Made by a program: the position numbers and the translations under genes. A DNA stretch of 64,000 nucleotides from Niallia sp052318935 (GTDB lineage: Bacteria > Bacillota > Bacilli > Bacillales > Cytobacillaceae), in the NCBI GenBank assembly GCA_052318935.1, contig JBQRKO010000002.1; one strand, 5' to 3'. The notes below the pieces were generated by a model, which saw only the letters and a list, made by a program, of their open reading frames with translations, was not told the DNA's origin and ran no database searches. Below, piece after piece: positions 1-7,669 of the stretch. Within the stretch, counting starts at the first letter, position 1. Every line of letters begins with the position of its first letter.

Positions 1-90
1 TTGTTCAGGTGAGGTAATATAATACACCGATAACACAACTACTAAACTTAACATCGTTAATAACCAGACAGTTTGTTTTTTTAATAGCAT
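1..90 (-). CDS. spoIIIAH: Stage III sporulation protein AH, N-terminal fragment
   Basis: Only the first 30 codons are in the window; the gene runs off the left edge. The fragment starts MLLKKQTVWLLTMLSL and continues into a hydrophobic segment (about residues 7-25), which fits the single N-terminal membrane anchor of SpoIIIAH. In the family this mother-cell protein binds SpoIIQ of the forespore across the intermembrane space and forms part of the feeding-tube channel. It follows spoIIIAG directly with a short gap and is the last gene of the minus-strand operon. The call rests on the operon position and the anchor sequence, since the C-terminal ring-building domain is not visible. Confidence 0.85.
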   Translation of the reverse strand, partial: MLLKKQTVWLLTMLSLVVVLSVYYITSPEQ

Positions 91-105
91 GAGAATATAT
101 CCCCC

Positions 106-762
106 TTAATTTTGTTTTGGCATAACAGAAACTCGATGGCTTGGAACATCCAAAGCTCTTGTCACCGCTTCAATAATCATGCTTTTAATTTTTATATTTT
201 CTGCACCTTTTGCCACGATGAGAACACCCCTTATCGTTGGTTTTTTCGTTTCTACCACTACTGGCACTTGTTTATCGCCATTTTGGACAACAACGAGCTG
301 TTGTTCTGTAGAAGAATCTTCTACTTGTCTTTTTCCACCTTGTGGATCGGTTTCTTCCGTTGTTTGTGTTTGAGAGTTTGTATTTTTTTCATATACTTTT
401 TTTTCAGTAGCATCGACATTGACATATACAGTTGCATCTTTTACCCCAACGATATGATTAATTGCTTCTTTTATTTGCGCTTTGTATGCTTCTTCATAAT
501 TGGTAATGCCACTGTTGTTTCCACCAGATTTTTGTCCAAATGTTTCTTCCGCCGCATTACCTGATGCTTCACTTGCATTGCTGAATGCTTGAACATCAGT
601 TCGTGAGTTGTCTTTTCCAAACATATTGCTTAACAGCATAATTGCTGCCCCGAACAATACAATAATGATTAAATATTGCATTTTTCCTTGTTTCTTTCCC
701 TCTGCTCCATCTTTTGTCATCCATTTCTTCAACCAGCTAATTGGACCTTTATCATTATCCAT
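106..762 (-). CDS. spoIIIAG: Stage III sporulation protein AG
   Basis: SpoIIIAG is a mother-cell membrane protein that oligomerises into a large ring in the SpoIIIA-SpoIIQ channel during engulfment. The protein has one N-terminal membrane segment (QYLIIIVLFGAAIMLLSNMF), a variable Ser/Gly/Asn linker, and a C-terminal ring-building region ending in RALDVPSHRVSVMPKQN. I start it at MDNDKGPISW, with the GGGGAGG part of a long purine run 9 nt upstream. An ATG three codons earlier (771) is also possible. It overlaps the end of spoIIIAF, so translational coupling is likely. About 218 residues, close to the usual family length. Confidence 0.9.
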   Translation of the reverse strand: MDNDKGPISWLKKWMTKDGAEGKKQGKMQYLIIIVLFGAAIMLLSNMFGKDNSRTDVQAFSNASEASGNAAEETFGQKSGGNNSGITNYEEAYKAQIKEAINHIVGVKDATVYVNVDATEKKVYEKNTNSQTQTTEETDPQGGKRQVEDSSTEQQLVVVQNGDKQVPVVVETKKPTIRGVLIVAKGAENIKIKSMIIEAVTRALDVPSHRVSVMPKQN

Positions 763-1387
763 TTGCAGCATCCTCCCCTCCTTCAATAAGGATGTTGATA
801 TTACTGCTCGCAACATCCCATTTCTTTGCTAAAAAGGATGTAATATCTTTTGTATCAACTTGTATTGATTCATTATTTGATGGAAGAGGGTTTTGGGTAT
901 TAATGTCTACTTGTTCAATCACTTCCACAGCGCTTTCTGTTTCTTCCTGTTTTTTTAATGAAATAACAAGCTTATCTAAATTATCAGGAAAGCTTTTCGG
1001 ATTATTTTTATCAACAGCTATATGGACTTTATCAATCTCTACTCCGTACTTTTCTATCAACTCCTTATTCGCATCCTCTTTCAATTGGACAGCCATTTTA
1101 TTTAATGTATATTCATCTAATGAAGCTTGTATTTCTTTTTTCTGAAATTCCATTGAATTTTTTATATTTTTTTGTTCAGGTGTTTTCCAGGCGGCAGTTG
1201 CCATCACCTTGTCAAAATCACTTGTGAATAGCTTAAATACTGGCGTTAAGATCACACTAATCAGCAATAATCCTGCAACCATTTTTGCATATTTTTGAAA
1301 AGTCGAATTTGGCAAAAGCATATCAACAACTGTAGCCAATAAAACAAATAAGATAATATTGGTTACCCATTCGGTAATAAAACTCAT
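755..1387 (-). CDS. spoIIIAF: Stage III sporulation protein AF
   Basis: A 210-residue member of the SpoIIIA channel complex. Two hydrophobic stretches near the N-terminus (about residues 8-27 and 36-55) are followed by a soluble domain with the charged, alternating pattern of ring-building motifs. The opening MSFITEWVTNIILFVLLAT is characteristic. It lies between spoIIIAE (16 bp upstream) and spoIIIAG (overlapping), matching the canonical operon order. In the family it acts in the mother-cell membrane facing the forespore and is transcribed by sigma-E RNA polymerase with the rest of the operon. Confidence 0.92.
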   Translation of the reverse strand: MSFITEWVTNIILFVLLATVVDMLLPNSTFQKYAKMVAGLLLISVILTPVFKLFTSDFDKVMATAAWKTPEQKNIKNSMEFQKKEIQASLDEYTLNKMAVQLKEDANKELIEKYGVEIDKVHIAVDKNNPKSFPDNLDKLVISLKKQEETESAVEVIEQVDINTQNPLPSNNESIQVDTKDITSFLAKKWDVASSNINILIEGGEDAANG

Positions 1388-1403
1388 TTGCTTGCCACCT
1401 TTC

Positions 1404-2612
1404 CTACTTCACCATCATCGTTAAATTTCCAGCTGCAATAATAACCGTTATACTTAAGAAAAACATGAGCGAAACAATCGCAAGGGCTGCAAAAACGTAC
1501 ATTATACTTTTACTAATAATATCCAGGCATGTGATAACAGGGCCTCCTCCTAACGGCTGTAATAACGCTGCTGCAAATTTATAAATAAAGGCAATCATTA
1601 ATATTTTGACTGCAGGAAATGCTACAATGAAAAGCAATATCGCAACACCGGCAATGCCGACTGAATTTTTCAAAAGCAAACTAGCATTAATCACCGTATC
1701 TGCCGCATCGGTAAACATTCTCCCAATTACAGGGATAAAATTCCCTGTCACAAACTTTGCGGTTTTGAGGGTAATGCCATCGGTTATCGCCGTTGATGCT
1801 CCTTGAACGGATAAAACACCAAGAAACACGGTTAAAAACAAACCTAAAATTCCAATGCTAATATTTCGTAATAAATTAGCTAGCTGCGTCACTTTATATT
1901 GTTCTGACAAACTGCTGACAATATGGAGCAATGTCGATAAAAACAATAAGGGAAGGACAATATATTCAATCAACATTCCGCTTGTGTTCATTAAAAAAAT
2001 GATAACCGGATGAAAAAAAGCTGCCGACACAACACCACCTGATGCAGCCATCAATGCCAACAGCAATGGTACGAGGGCTATAATAAATCCTGTCATCGTC
2101 GATATTGCGTCGCTGGCAAATGTAATGCTGACGTGAAAACTGTTTAACGCAATAATAATTAACACCATAAACACAATCGAATAAGCAACTTTGCTTATGG
2201 AGCTTTTCTCAAAAGAATTTTGCAATGTTTGTAAAAACATACTAAAAGTCGTTAACAAAATAAGCGACCCTAACAATTTGCCGTTTACAATAATCTCATG
2301 AAATGCAAATTTTACCATCCCGGAAAAAATCCCTTGTAAATCAATGGATTTTTCTCCTTTAATAAAATCATATAAACTGCCTTTTTGGCTTTCTGGTAAA
2401 AAACCGCCATATTCTTGTAAGATGTCTTGCCAAAAGCCTTTTAAATCATCTAAATTTAAATTCTCCACTTGAGAATCCACCATTTCCTGTGGATCTAATA
2501 GTTTGTTGTTCGAACTTGCTTCTTCCTCTTGAGGCGATGCTTGTACAGTTGGAATAAACAAAAAAAAGATCACTGCCATAAATAGTAGGACGACTTTAAG
2601 TTTCATTTTCAT
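1404..2612 (-). CDS. spoIIIAE: Stage III sporulation protein AE
   Basis: A 402-residue polytopic membrane protein with an N-terminal signal-like segment (KLKVVLLFMAVIFFLFIPTVQA) followed by a soluble stretch and about seven further hydrophobic segments up to the C-terminus. SpoIIIAE is the largest membrane component of the SpoIIIA export complex. The start is preceded by GAGGTG at a normal distance. The gene is separated from spoIIIAD by 201 bp, which is unusual in this otherwise tightly packed operon; the gap holds a family A repeat and a palindrome. Confidence 0.93.
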   Translation of the reverse strand: MKMKLKVVLLFMAVIFFLFIPTVQASPQEEEASSNNKLLDPQEMVDSQVENLNLDDLKGFWQDILQEYGGFLPESQKGSLYDFIKGEKSIDLQGIFSGMVKFAFHEIIVNGKLLGSLILLTTFSMFLQTLQNSFEKSSISKVAYSIVFMVLIIIALNSFHVSITFASDAISTMTGFIIALVPLLLALMAASGGVVSAAFFHPVIIFLMNTSGMLIEYIVLPLLFLSTLLHIVSSLSEQYKVTQLANLLRNISIGILGLFLTVFLGVLSVQGASTAITDGITLKTAKFVTGNFIPVIGRMFTDAADTVINASLLLKNSVGIAGVAILLFIVAFPAVKILMIAFIYKFAAALLQPLGGGPVITCLDIISKSIMYVFAALAIVSLMFFLSITVIIAAGNLTMMVK

Positions 2613-2624
2613 TTTTTCACCTCA

Positions 2625-2779
2625 TAAGAAATGCGCAGCGCCTTGCTCAGCGCCGAAGAAAAATGTTCTCTTAACTCAAAAAGTGTTTTTTACTTTTAGA
2701 GGCAAGAGGTTATCTTTCACAGGGGCTAGGCGCTGGAGCTAGACACTAAACTAGATTTGAAATTTTATACTTTCTTATC
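2625..2779. repeat. Family A repeat inside the spoIIIA operon
   Basis: About 155 bp beginning TAAGAAATGCGCAGCGCC and ending near TATACTTTCTTA, with the internal block CAGGGGCTAGGCGCTGGAGC. Close copies lie at 13243-13395 and 37981-38131, an interrupted copy at 7271-7592 and a variant at 60831-61010. The near-terminal GCGCC...GGCGC segments are inverted relative to each other, so the transcript could fold into a long hairpin. Here it separates spoIIIAD from spoIIIAE. It looks like a non-coding, MITE- or REP-like Bacillus repeat; I see no ORF in it. Confidence 0.8.
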
Positions 2780-2781
2780 TT

Positions 2782-2812
2782 TTAAGAAATGCGCAGGCGC
2801 CTGTGCATTTTA
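2782..2812. repeat. Palindrome between spoIIIAD and spoIIIAE
   Basis: A near-perfect inverted repeat (AAATGCGCAGGCGCCTGTGCATTT) lies immediately after the spoIIIAD stop codon in transcript order. It resembles the tip of a family A repeat. There is no T-run, so it is more likely a processing or stability hairpin, or a repeat remnant, than a terminator. Confidence 0.6.
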
Positions 2813-2813
2813 T

Positions 2814-3203
2814 CTAATTCGGAATCATATTAATAATCGTTTCTACCAATACGGTTAAGATAGGGACCGCCATGGCAAGGATCAATATTTTCCCTGCGAG
2901 TTCAATTTTAGAGGCAATGGCACCTTGTCCAGCGTCTTTTGTTATTTGAACAGCAAATTCTGCAATATAAGCAATGCCGATTATTTTTAAAATGGTTTCT
3001 ACATAAACCGTATTCACTTTTGCATTTAAAGCGATTTTTTCAATCATATGAATAATAGAAGCAATTTGATCTACTAAAAAAAGAAAAATGGTACATCCTA
3101 CAAAGACAACGAGTAAAAAAGCGATATTTGGCTTTTGTTCTTTGATAACTAGAGCTAGAAATGTTGAGATTAGGGCTATTCCTACAATTTGAAGAATTTC
3201 AAT
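2814..3203 (-). CDS. spoIIIAD: Stage III sporulation protein AD, apparent ATT start
   Basis: The only standard start in the frame is an internal ATG at 3047, but homology continues upstream. The frame reads (M)IEILQIVGIALISTFLAL and then KEQKPNIAFLLVVF, matching the N-terminus of SpoIIIAD (about 130 residues in the family). No in-frame ATG, GTG or TTG exists there. An ATT codon at 3203 lies 8 nt after a strong AAAGGAGG, so I take ATT as the start, giving 129 residues with four predicted membrane segments. The C-terminal part (IGIAYIAEFAVQITKDAGQG) is highly conserved. It sits between spoIIIAC and spoIIIAE, and may use an IF3-sensitive start. Confidence 0.85.
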   Translation of the reverse strand: MEILQIVGIALISTFLALVIKEQKPNIAFLLVVFVGCTIFLFLVDQIASIIHMIEKIALNAKVNTVYVETILKIIGIAYIAEFAVQITKDAGQGAIASKIELAGKILILAMAVPILTVLVETIINMIPN

Positions 3204-3217
3204 GACGTTATCCTCCT

Positions 3218-3424
3218 TTACCCTTGAAATAAAAACACAGATTTAATTTTTTGAAACAAATCATCGACAATATTTGCCACTAGAAATAAAATATATATAA
3301 ACCCAAATAGCGTAACCCATTGTGCATATTCTTTTTTGCCGACTTGATCGAGAATAGTGTGTAAAAAAGCGACAACGATTCCTACACCCGCTATTTTGAA
3401 AATAATATCGACCTCTAAACCCAT
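3218..3424 (-). CDS. spoIIIAC: Stage III sporulation protein AC
   Basis: A small integral membrane protein of 68 residues with two membrane segments, nearly the same length as the B. subtilis protein. The stretch FLHTILDQVGKKEYAQWVTL is characteristic. Two consecutive ATG codons follow AGGAGGAGACA; I choose the second because it gives the better 8-nt spacing and the family N-terminus MGLEVDIIFKIAGVG. It lies 18 bp after spoIIIAB and just before spoIIIAD. Confidence 0.92.
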   Translation of the reverse strand: MGLEVDIIFKIAGVGIVVAFLHTILDQVGKKEYAQWVTLFGFIYILFLVANIVDDLFQKIKSVFLFQG

Positions 3425-3442
3425 CATTGTCTCCTCCTAAAA

Positions 3443-3958
3443 CTACATCAATAAAATAATGATTAATAAGCCCGAAAGGATGCCTAAGCTTTTTAACATT
3501 TTTTCATATTTTGTTTGTATATCTCTTGCTTCAACTTCTTCTCTTTCTAGATGGGAAAGTGTTAACATAATTTGTTTTTGTTGAGAAAAACGATCATGTC
3601 GACCCAATGTTTCACCGAATTGCTTCATAATTTCTAACTCAGGCTGCTTCATCGCTGTTTTTTTCCATATATCTTCCAAACTGGTTGTCCAAGCGTTTTT
3701 TACCGTTGTTTCCTCATACGTTAATTTATGAGCAAAATGAGCAAAAAAAACCGATAATGGATTGCCTAATTGTTCAGCCAACCTTCTCGAAGCCTCATGT
3801 AAAGGGGTATGTCCATACATAATTTCTGCTTCTAAAGACTGCAGCGCTGATTTCAACTGTCTTAATTGTTTTGGTCGTTCACTTAACGCTTTAGATAGCT
3901 CCATTCCAGCCCAACTTGTGCTGGCAAAAATGATGATTGCACCTAGTATTTTTAACAA
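3443..3958 (-). CDS. spoIIIAB: Stage III sporulation protein AB
   Basis: A 171-residue protein with hydrophobic segments at both ends (about residues 4-20 and 153-170) and a helical, soluble middle region containing SLEAEIMYGHTPLHEAS, typical of SpoIIIAB. The family resembles the F-domain platform proteins of type II secretion and pilus systems and is thought to work with the SpoIIIAA ATPase. Its start overlaps the end of spoIIIAA by 7 bp, implying coupled translation. Confidence 0.92.
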   Translation of the reverse strand: MLKILGAIIIFASTSWAGMELSKALSERPKQLRQLKSALQSLEAEIMYGHTPLHEASRRLAEQLGNPLSVFFAHFAHKLTYEETTVKNAWTTSLEDIWKKTAMKQPELEIMKQFGETLGRHDRFSQQKQIMLTLSHLEREEVEARDIQTKYEKMLKSLGILSGLLIIILLM

Positions 3959-4884
3959 GATGTCACCTTCATTTCCCGCACGATTACTTTCCCGAGATTA
4001 TTTTTTATGGCGCTGACTGTTCCAGGACCATGCAGTCTGTTTAATTCAATAAAACGTTCAAACAGCCCCATTTTCATTATTTGCTTTAATGTTGGTCTAT
4101 TTTGAATTTCTTCTACTGTTCTTCCATGTGTTGTCATGATTAACTGGATTCCTGCATTTACTGCTTCCAAAATCGCATCTTCATCCTCTGTTCGTCCAAT
4201 TTCATCAACGATCAAGACATCAGGGCTCATAGAACGAATCATCATCATCATGCCTTCCGCTTTTGGACATGCATCCAGAACATCTAACCGAGGTCCAAAT
4301 GTCATTTGTGGAACGCCGTTTATACATCCGGCTATTTCGGATCTTTCATCGACAATGCCAACCTTCATTGCTTTTATATTATTTTTTTTATCCCCTGTTG
4401 AGATAAACCGAGCAATATCACGTAAAAGAGTCGTTTTTCCCGTTTGCGGCGGACCGATTATCATCGTATGAAACCATTTATTTTTATCATGCAAAAATGG
4501 AATAAAGGATTCTGCAAGGCCAATTTTTTCTTTTGCGATTCGAATATTAAAGGAAGCTACATCACTTATCGCTTTTACTTTACTGCCTTCTAAGACAACT
4601 TTTCCTGCAAGTCCAACCCGGTGTCCACCTTCGATTGTGATATAACCCCGTTTTAATTCTTCTTCCATCGTATAAACAGAATATTGACTAATCTTGTTTA
4701 ATAAATGAATACAATCTTCTCTAGTTACAATCCGTGAAAAAAAATAAGGATTGCCATTTATACATACTTCTAATGGACGTTCCATACGAATTCTTATTTC
4801 TTCCATGTTCTCTCTTTCGGATGGAGGGATTGTGAGAACTTGGTCGGAAATTGTTTTAGGCAAAAATGAATAGATGGAATTCAC
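3952..4884 (-). CDS. spoIIIAA: Stage III sporulation protein AA, secretion-type ATPase
   Basis: A 310-residue RecA-fold ATPase of the type II/IV secretion superfamily, the presumed motor of the SpoIIIA-SpoIIQ channel. Walker A is GPPQTGKTT at residues 144-152 and Walker B is DVLIVDE at 222-228; a conserved GGHRVGL lies at 87-93. Translation starts at a GTG preceded by AAGGAGG. It is the first gene of the operon. A sigma-E-like promoter lies about 125 bp upstream, with a family D repeat between promoter and gene. Confidence 0.95.
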   Translation of the reverse strand: MNSIYSFLPKTISDQVLTIPPSERENMEEIRIRMERPLEVCINGNPYFFSRIVTREDCIHLLNKISQYSVYTMEEELKRGYITIEGGHRVGLAGKVVLEGSKVKAISDVASFNIRIAKEKIGLAESFIPFLHDKNKWFHTMIIGPPQTGKTTLLRDIARFISTGDKKNNIKAMKVGIVDERSEIAGCINGVPQMTFGPRLDVLDACPKAEGMMMMIRSMSPDVLIVDEIGRTEDEDAILEAVNAGIQLIMTTHGRTVEEIQNRPTLKQIMKMGLFERFIELNRLHGPGTVSAIKNNLGKVIVREMKVTSC

Positions 4885-4937
4885 AAACTTTTCCTCCTTA
4901 TAATTAGATGGTTGTCCAACATCATTACGTTAATTGG

Positions 4938-5005
4938 ATGTTCAAAGAGCAAGCCAACGAAGAGAACCTCCGCTTATCATTTGGTCACATTTTGACAACC
5001 TCTAT
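4938..5005. repeat. Family D repeat (copy 1)
   Basis: A short element with the order TTCAAA, AGCAAGCCAACGA, GTCAC, TTTGACAACCTCTAT. Related sequences occur at 14889-14967 and 62084-62220, which share a TTCAAAAA start, an AGCAAGCCAACGA block (copy 2) and a TTTTTGAA end. Here it lies between the candidate sigma-E promoter and spoIIIAA. Confidence 0.5.
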
Positions 5006-5008
5006 TAG

Positions 5009-5036
5009 AATGTATGCATAGAAAAACGATTTATTC
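5009..5036 (-). promoter_or_regulatory. Candidate sigma-E promoter for spoIIIA
   Basis: On the minus strand GAATAAA is followed after 13 nt by CATACATT. This matches the sigma-E pattern (GAATATT-type -35, CATACAAT-type -10) at six of seven and seven of eight or nearly so, and lies upstream of a sigma-E regulon operon. The distance to spoIIIAA (about 125 bp) is longer than expected because of the family D repeat. Confidence 0.55.
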
Positions 5037-5143
5037 CACCCGCTTTACCAAATTATTGGTCATTTAAAATTGGAGGTGTAAAAGGAGGAACTCTTTCAAA
5101 AACTAATAAAAAAAGTACAACTAGTAAAACGGAGGAAATGATC

Positions 5144-6511
5144 ATGAAAAAAATAATCATCAGTTTTTTATTTATTGAGCTTTTTTTTATTCCATTTAAT
5201 CTTGCAACAGCAGCGGAACAAAGGATCAAGCCGAAAAATATTATTTTTTTAATTGGAGACGGAATGGGATTAGGGCAAATCGAAATTGCCAGAACCTTTG
5301 AATATGGGAAGGAAGGAAATTTATTTCTAGAAAGCTTGCCATATACCGCACTCGCTCATACTTATTCTGCCAATAACAAAGTAACAGACTCTGCAGCAGG
5401 CGGAACAGCGCTTGCTATTGGAAAAAAAACAAATAATGGCATGATCGGTGTCACAGCTGATGGAAAAACATCACCCAGCATTTTGGACGTTTTTAAAAAA
5501 AATGGTTTAAAAACAGGAATTGTAACAACCAATTCAGTGACGGATGCTACTCCTGCCAGTTTTACAGCAAGCGTAAAAAATAGATGGACAGGACAAAAGG
5601 AGATTGCCAAACAGCAATTGAGAAACAAGGTTGATGTCATCCTTGGAGGTGGGCAAAAATATTTCACCACTACCAATACACATGGAACAAAACTTCTTGA
5701 TCAATACAAACAGGCCGGATATGAATACGTTACAACGGCCAAGGAACTTCAAAATGCAAACAGCGGAAAACTAATAGGTCTATTTGGACCAAAACACTTA
5801 AACTTTAAACTCGATCGAGATGATGTAAAAAGCCAAGAACCTTCTTTATCCGAAATGGCCGCTAAAGCCTTAGAAACGCTTTCAAAAGACAATAAAGGCT
5901 TTTTTACGATGATAGAAGGAGCAAGGATCGATCAAGCATCCCACGCTGGTGATATTACAAGTATATGGAAAGAAACAATCGAATTTGATGAAGCAGTAAA
6001 ATATTGTGTGAAGTGGGCAAAAAACCACCCAGATACATTAGTTGTCGTTGCAGCTGACCATGAAACAATGGGTGTATCGGCAACGGAACCAATGGATGTG
6101 ACAGAGTTAAAGAAAATTACCGTTACCCCACATTATATGGCCAGTCAATTACAAAAAAATCCAACAGGTAACGGGTTTACGAATGATAGCATTAAACATG
6201 TTTTTCAAAAATATGCCCATATTACGTTAACGAACAAGGATGTTGCGTCCTTTAATTCCCAGACAATTCCTTCAACTGGACAAGTATATCCAGAACAGCA
6301 TGTAGCATGGGAAATTGGCAATATCATTGCAAAACATTATCATGCAGGAATATTAGATCGCTCTACAGAAGAGCTCAGCAGTACAGGTGGACATACAAGC
6401 AATATGATCCCTGTTTTCGCCTATGGAACAGGAGCGGAGAATTTTCATGGCGTTATCGATAATACAGATATTCCCAAAATGCTTGTTCATTTAATGGGCT
6501 ATTCTTTTTAG
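5144..6511 (+). CDS. Secreted alkaline phosphatase (PhoA family)
   Basis: A 455-residue phosphomonoesterase with an N-terminal signal peptide (KKIIISFLFIELFFIPFNLATAA). Family signatures are present: metal-binding FLIGDGMG, the serine nucleophile motif VTDSAAGGTA, GARIDQASHAGD, VVAADHETMG and the late TGGHTS, which together supply the Zn/Mg ligands. I choose the second ATG because GGAGG lies 8 nt upstream of it, against only 2 nt for the first. It should act outside the membrane to release phosphate. It resembles B. subtilis PhoA/PhoB, but which one is not clear. No convincing PhoP box was found upstream. It is not part of the usual spoIIIA neighbourhood. Confidence 0.93.
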   Translation: MKKIIISFLFIELFFIPFNLATAAEQRIKPKNIIFLIGDGMGLGQIEIARTFEYGKEGNLFLESLPYTALAHTYSANNKVTDSAAGGTALAIGKKTNNGMIGVTADGKTSPSILDVFKKNGLKTGIVTTNSVTDATPASFTASVKNRWTGQKEIAKQQLRNKVDVILGGGQKYFTTTNTHGTKLLDQYKQAGYEYVTTAKELQNANSGKLIGLFGPKHLNFKLDRDDVKSQEPSLSEMAAKALETLSKDNKGFFTMIEGARIDQASHAGDITSIWKETIEFDEAVKYCVKWAKNHPDTLVVVAADHETMGVSATEPMDVTELKKITVTPHYMASQLQKNPTGNGFTNDSIKHVFQKYAHITLTNKDVASFNSQTIPSTGQVYPEQHVAWEIGNIIAKHYHAGILDRSTEELSSTGGHTSNMIPVFAYGTGAENFHGVIDNTDIPKMLVHLMGYSF

Positions 6512-6529
6512 CAAGACTGCCCTGAAAAG

Positions 6530-6612
6530 AAGTTCCGCAGCGTGAATACACTACGCTTTCCGCGGGCGGGCATCGAGCCGTTTCGTCGTTTTGCTCCGAC
6601 TCTTGCGGAAAA
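6530..6612. repeat. Family B repeat, partial
   Basis: GTGAATACACTACGCTTTCC, GGGCATCGAGCC and GTCGTTTTGCTCC match the core of the larger B copies (for example at 32887-33096) in reverse orientation. The ends are missing. It separates the alkaline phosphatase gene from the M23 hydrolase gene. Confidence 0.6.
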
Positions 6613-6693
6613 ATATACAAAATTTCGTATTGATAGGGAAATATCCAAGCCTCCATTTACCATTTGCATATACTGTATGGAGGTGATTTATAT

Positions 6694-7268
6694 ATGTTTA
6701 TTATGCCAACAACTGCAACTACCATCAGTAATCCATTTCAAATAACAGGCACACATAAACATTATGGCATTGACTTCGCCCAAAACGGAACAAACAATAT
6801 TTATGCAAGCGCTGATGGTACGGTATCTCAATCTTTTTATTCGAACAGCTACGGAGAATGCATTATGATCCTACACAATATTAATGGACAAGTTTATGAA
6901 ACAGTGTACGCTCATTTACGAAAAGGTACGCGGAAGGTAAACACAGGCCAAAAAGTGAAGCAAGGTCAAGTAATAGGAATCATGGGAAGTACAGGAGATT
7001 CAACTGGACAACATTTACATTTTGAACTTCATAAAGGAAGATGGAATGGATCTAAATCAAATGCTGTTAACCCCATGAACTATATAAATGGTAAAACTAC
7101 ACACCAACTCCTGGTTCTTCCAATCAAGTTATCTATACGGTGAAAGCCGGCGATACGGTAACAAAAATCAGTCAAAAATATAACACAACTGTTGCAGAAA
7201 TAACAAAATGGAACGGTTTAAAAAATCCAAATAAAATATATCCTGGCCAACGTCTAAGAGTAAAATAA
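6694..7268 (+). pseudogene. M23 peptidase with C-terminal LysM, frameshifted
   Basis: A small peptidoglycan hydrolase. The LytM-type domain has HYGIDF and HLHFELH, the usual zinc ligands. The start is ATG at 6694, 6 nt after GGAGGTGAT. The frame ends at 7143, but another frame continues as a complete LysM domain, VIYTVKAGDTVTKIS through IYPGQRLRVK, stopping at 7268. The break is at GGTAAAACTACACACC near 7092-7096. Adding one A gives GKNYTPTPGSSNQ, a natural linker, so one base was probably lost from an A5 run. The truncated product keeps the catalytic domain but would lose its wall-binding module. No signal peptide is visible. A sequencing error is an alternative. Confidence 0.8.
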
Positions 7269-7270
7269 TA

Positions 7271-7592
7271 GAAGAAAAGCGCAGGCGCCTTGCTCAGCCC
7301 CGAAGAAAAATGTTCTTTTGGCTGTTTTCGTATAGATTGTTGCTTTTAAACTCGCAGCCTGAATACTCTTCGTCCGTTAGCGAGCGTCGAGCCTCCTCGT
7401 CGCATAGGGTCTCGTCTTTCTCGCATTCCCACAGCAGTCTACGTGTATTCAACCTGCTGAGTACTTCTTTTCCCATTTTTTTACGTAAAAAACAACAAAC
7501 TTTGAGAAAACTGCCTTACTTTTATAGACAAGAGGTTATCTTTCACAGGGGCTAGGCGCCAGTCTAACTTCAGAAAACTTATACTTTCTTAC
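7271..7592. repeat. Family A repeat interrupted by family B
   Basis: The left A part (7271-7319, GAAAAGCGCAGGCGCCTTGC onward) and right A part (about 7516-7592, ACTTTTATAGACAAGAGG to TATACTTTCTTACC) are contiguous in the intact copies. Here a family B element lies between them. The stretch holds no gene. Confidence 0.75.
7320..7515. repeat. Family B repeat, nested in a family A copy
   Basis: About 196 bp in reverse orientation. It starts GGCTGTTTTCGTATAGATTG, contains AGCGTCGAGCCTCCTCGTCG, and ends AAACTTTGAGAAAACTGCC. The ends are short inverted repeats (GGCTGTTTTC and GAAAACTGCC). Other copies are at 32887-33096, 36489-36697, 40818-41012, 49255-49378 and 62776-62973. Confidence 0.75.
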
Positions 7593-7638
7593 CTTTAAAT
7601 ATGTAATAACCAAAAAAAATACCGATTTATAAGTGCAC

Positions 7639-7669
7639 AAAAAAAGGTAACCTAATGGTTACCTTTTTT
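7639..7669. terminator. Bidirectional terminator after the small ORF
   Basis: AAAAAAAGGTAACC-TAAT-GGTTACC-TTTTTT: a 7-bp perfect GC-containing stem with T-runs on both strands. The stop codon of the 43-codon ORF lies inside the stem. Confidence 0.85.

Noticed and set aside
5010..5143. PhoP box in front of the alkaline phosphatase gene
   Set aside because: A single TTTACC is present but neighbouring hexamers at 11 bp do not fit, unlike the clear box before pstS.
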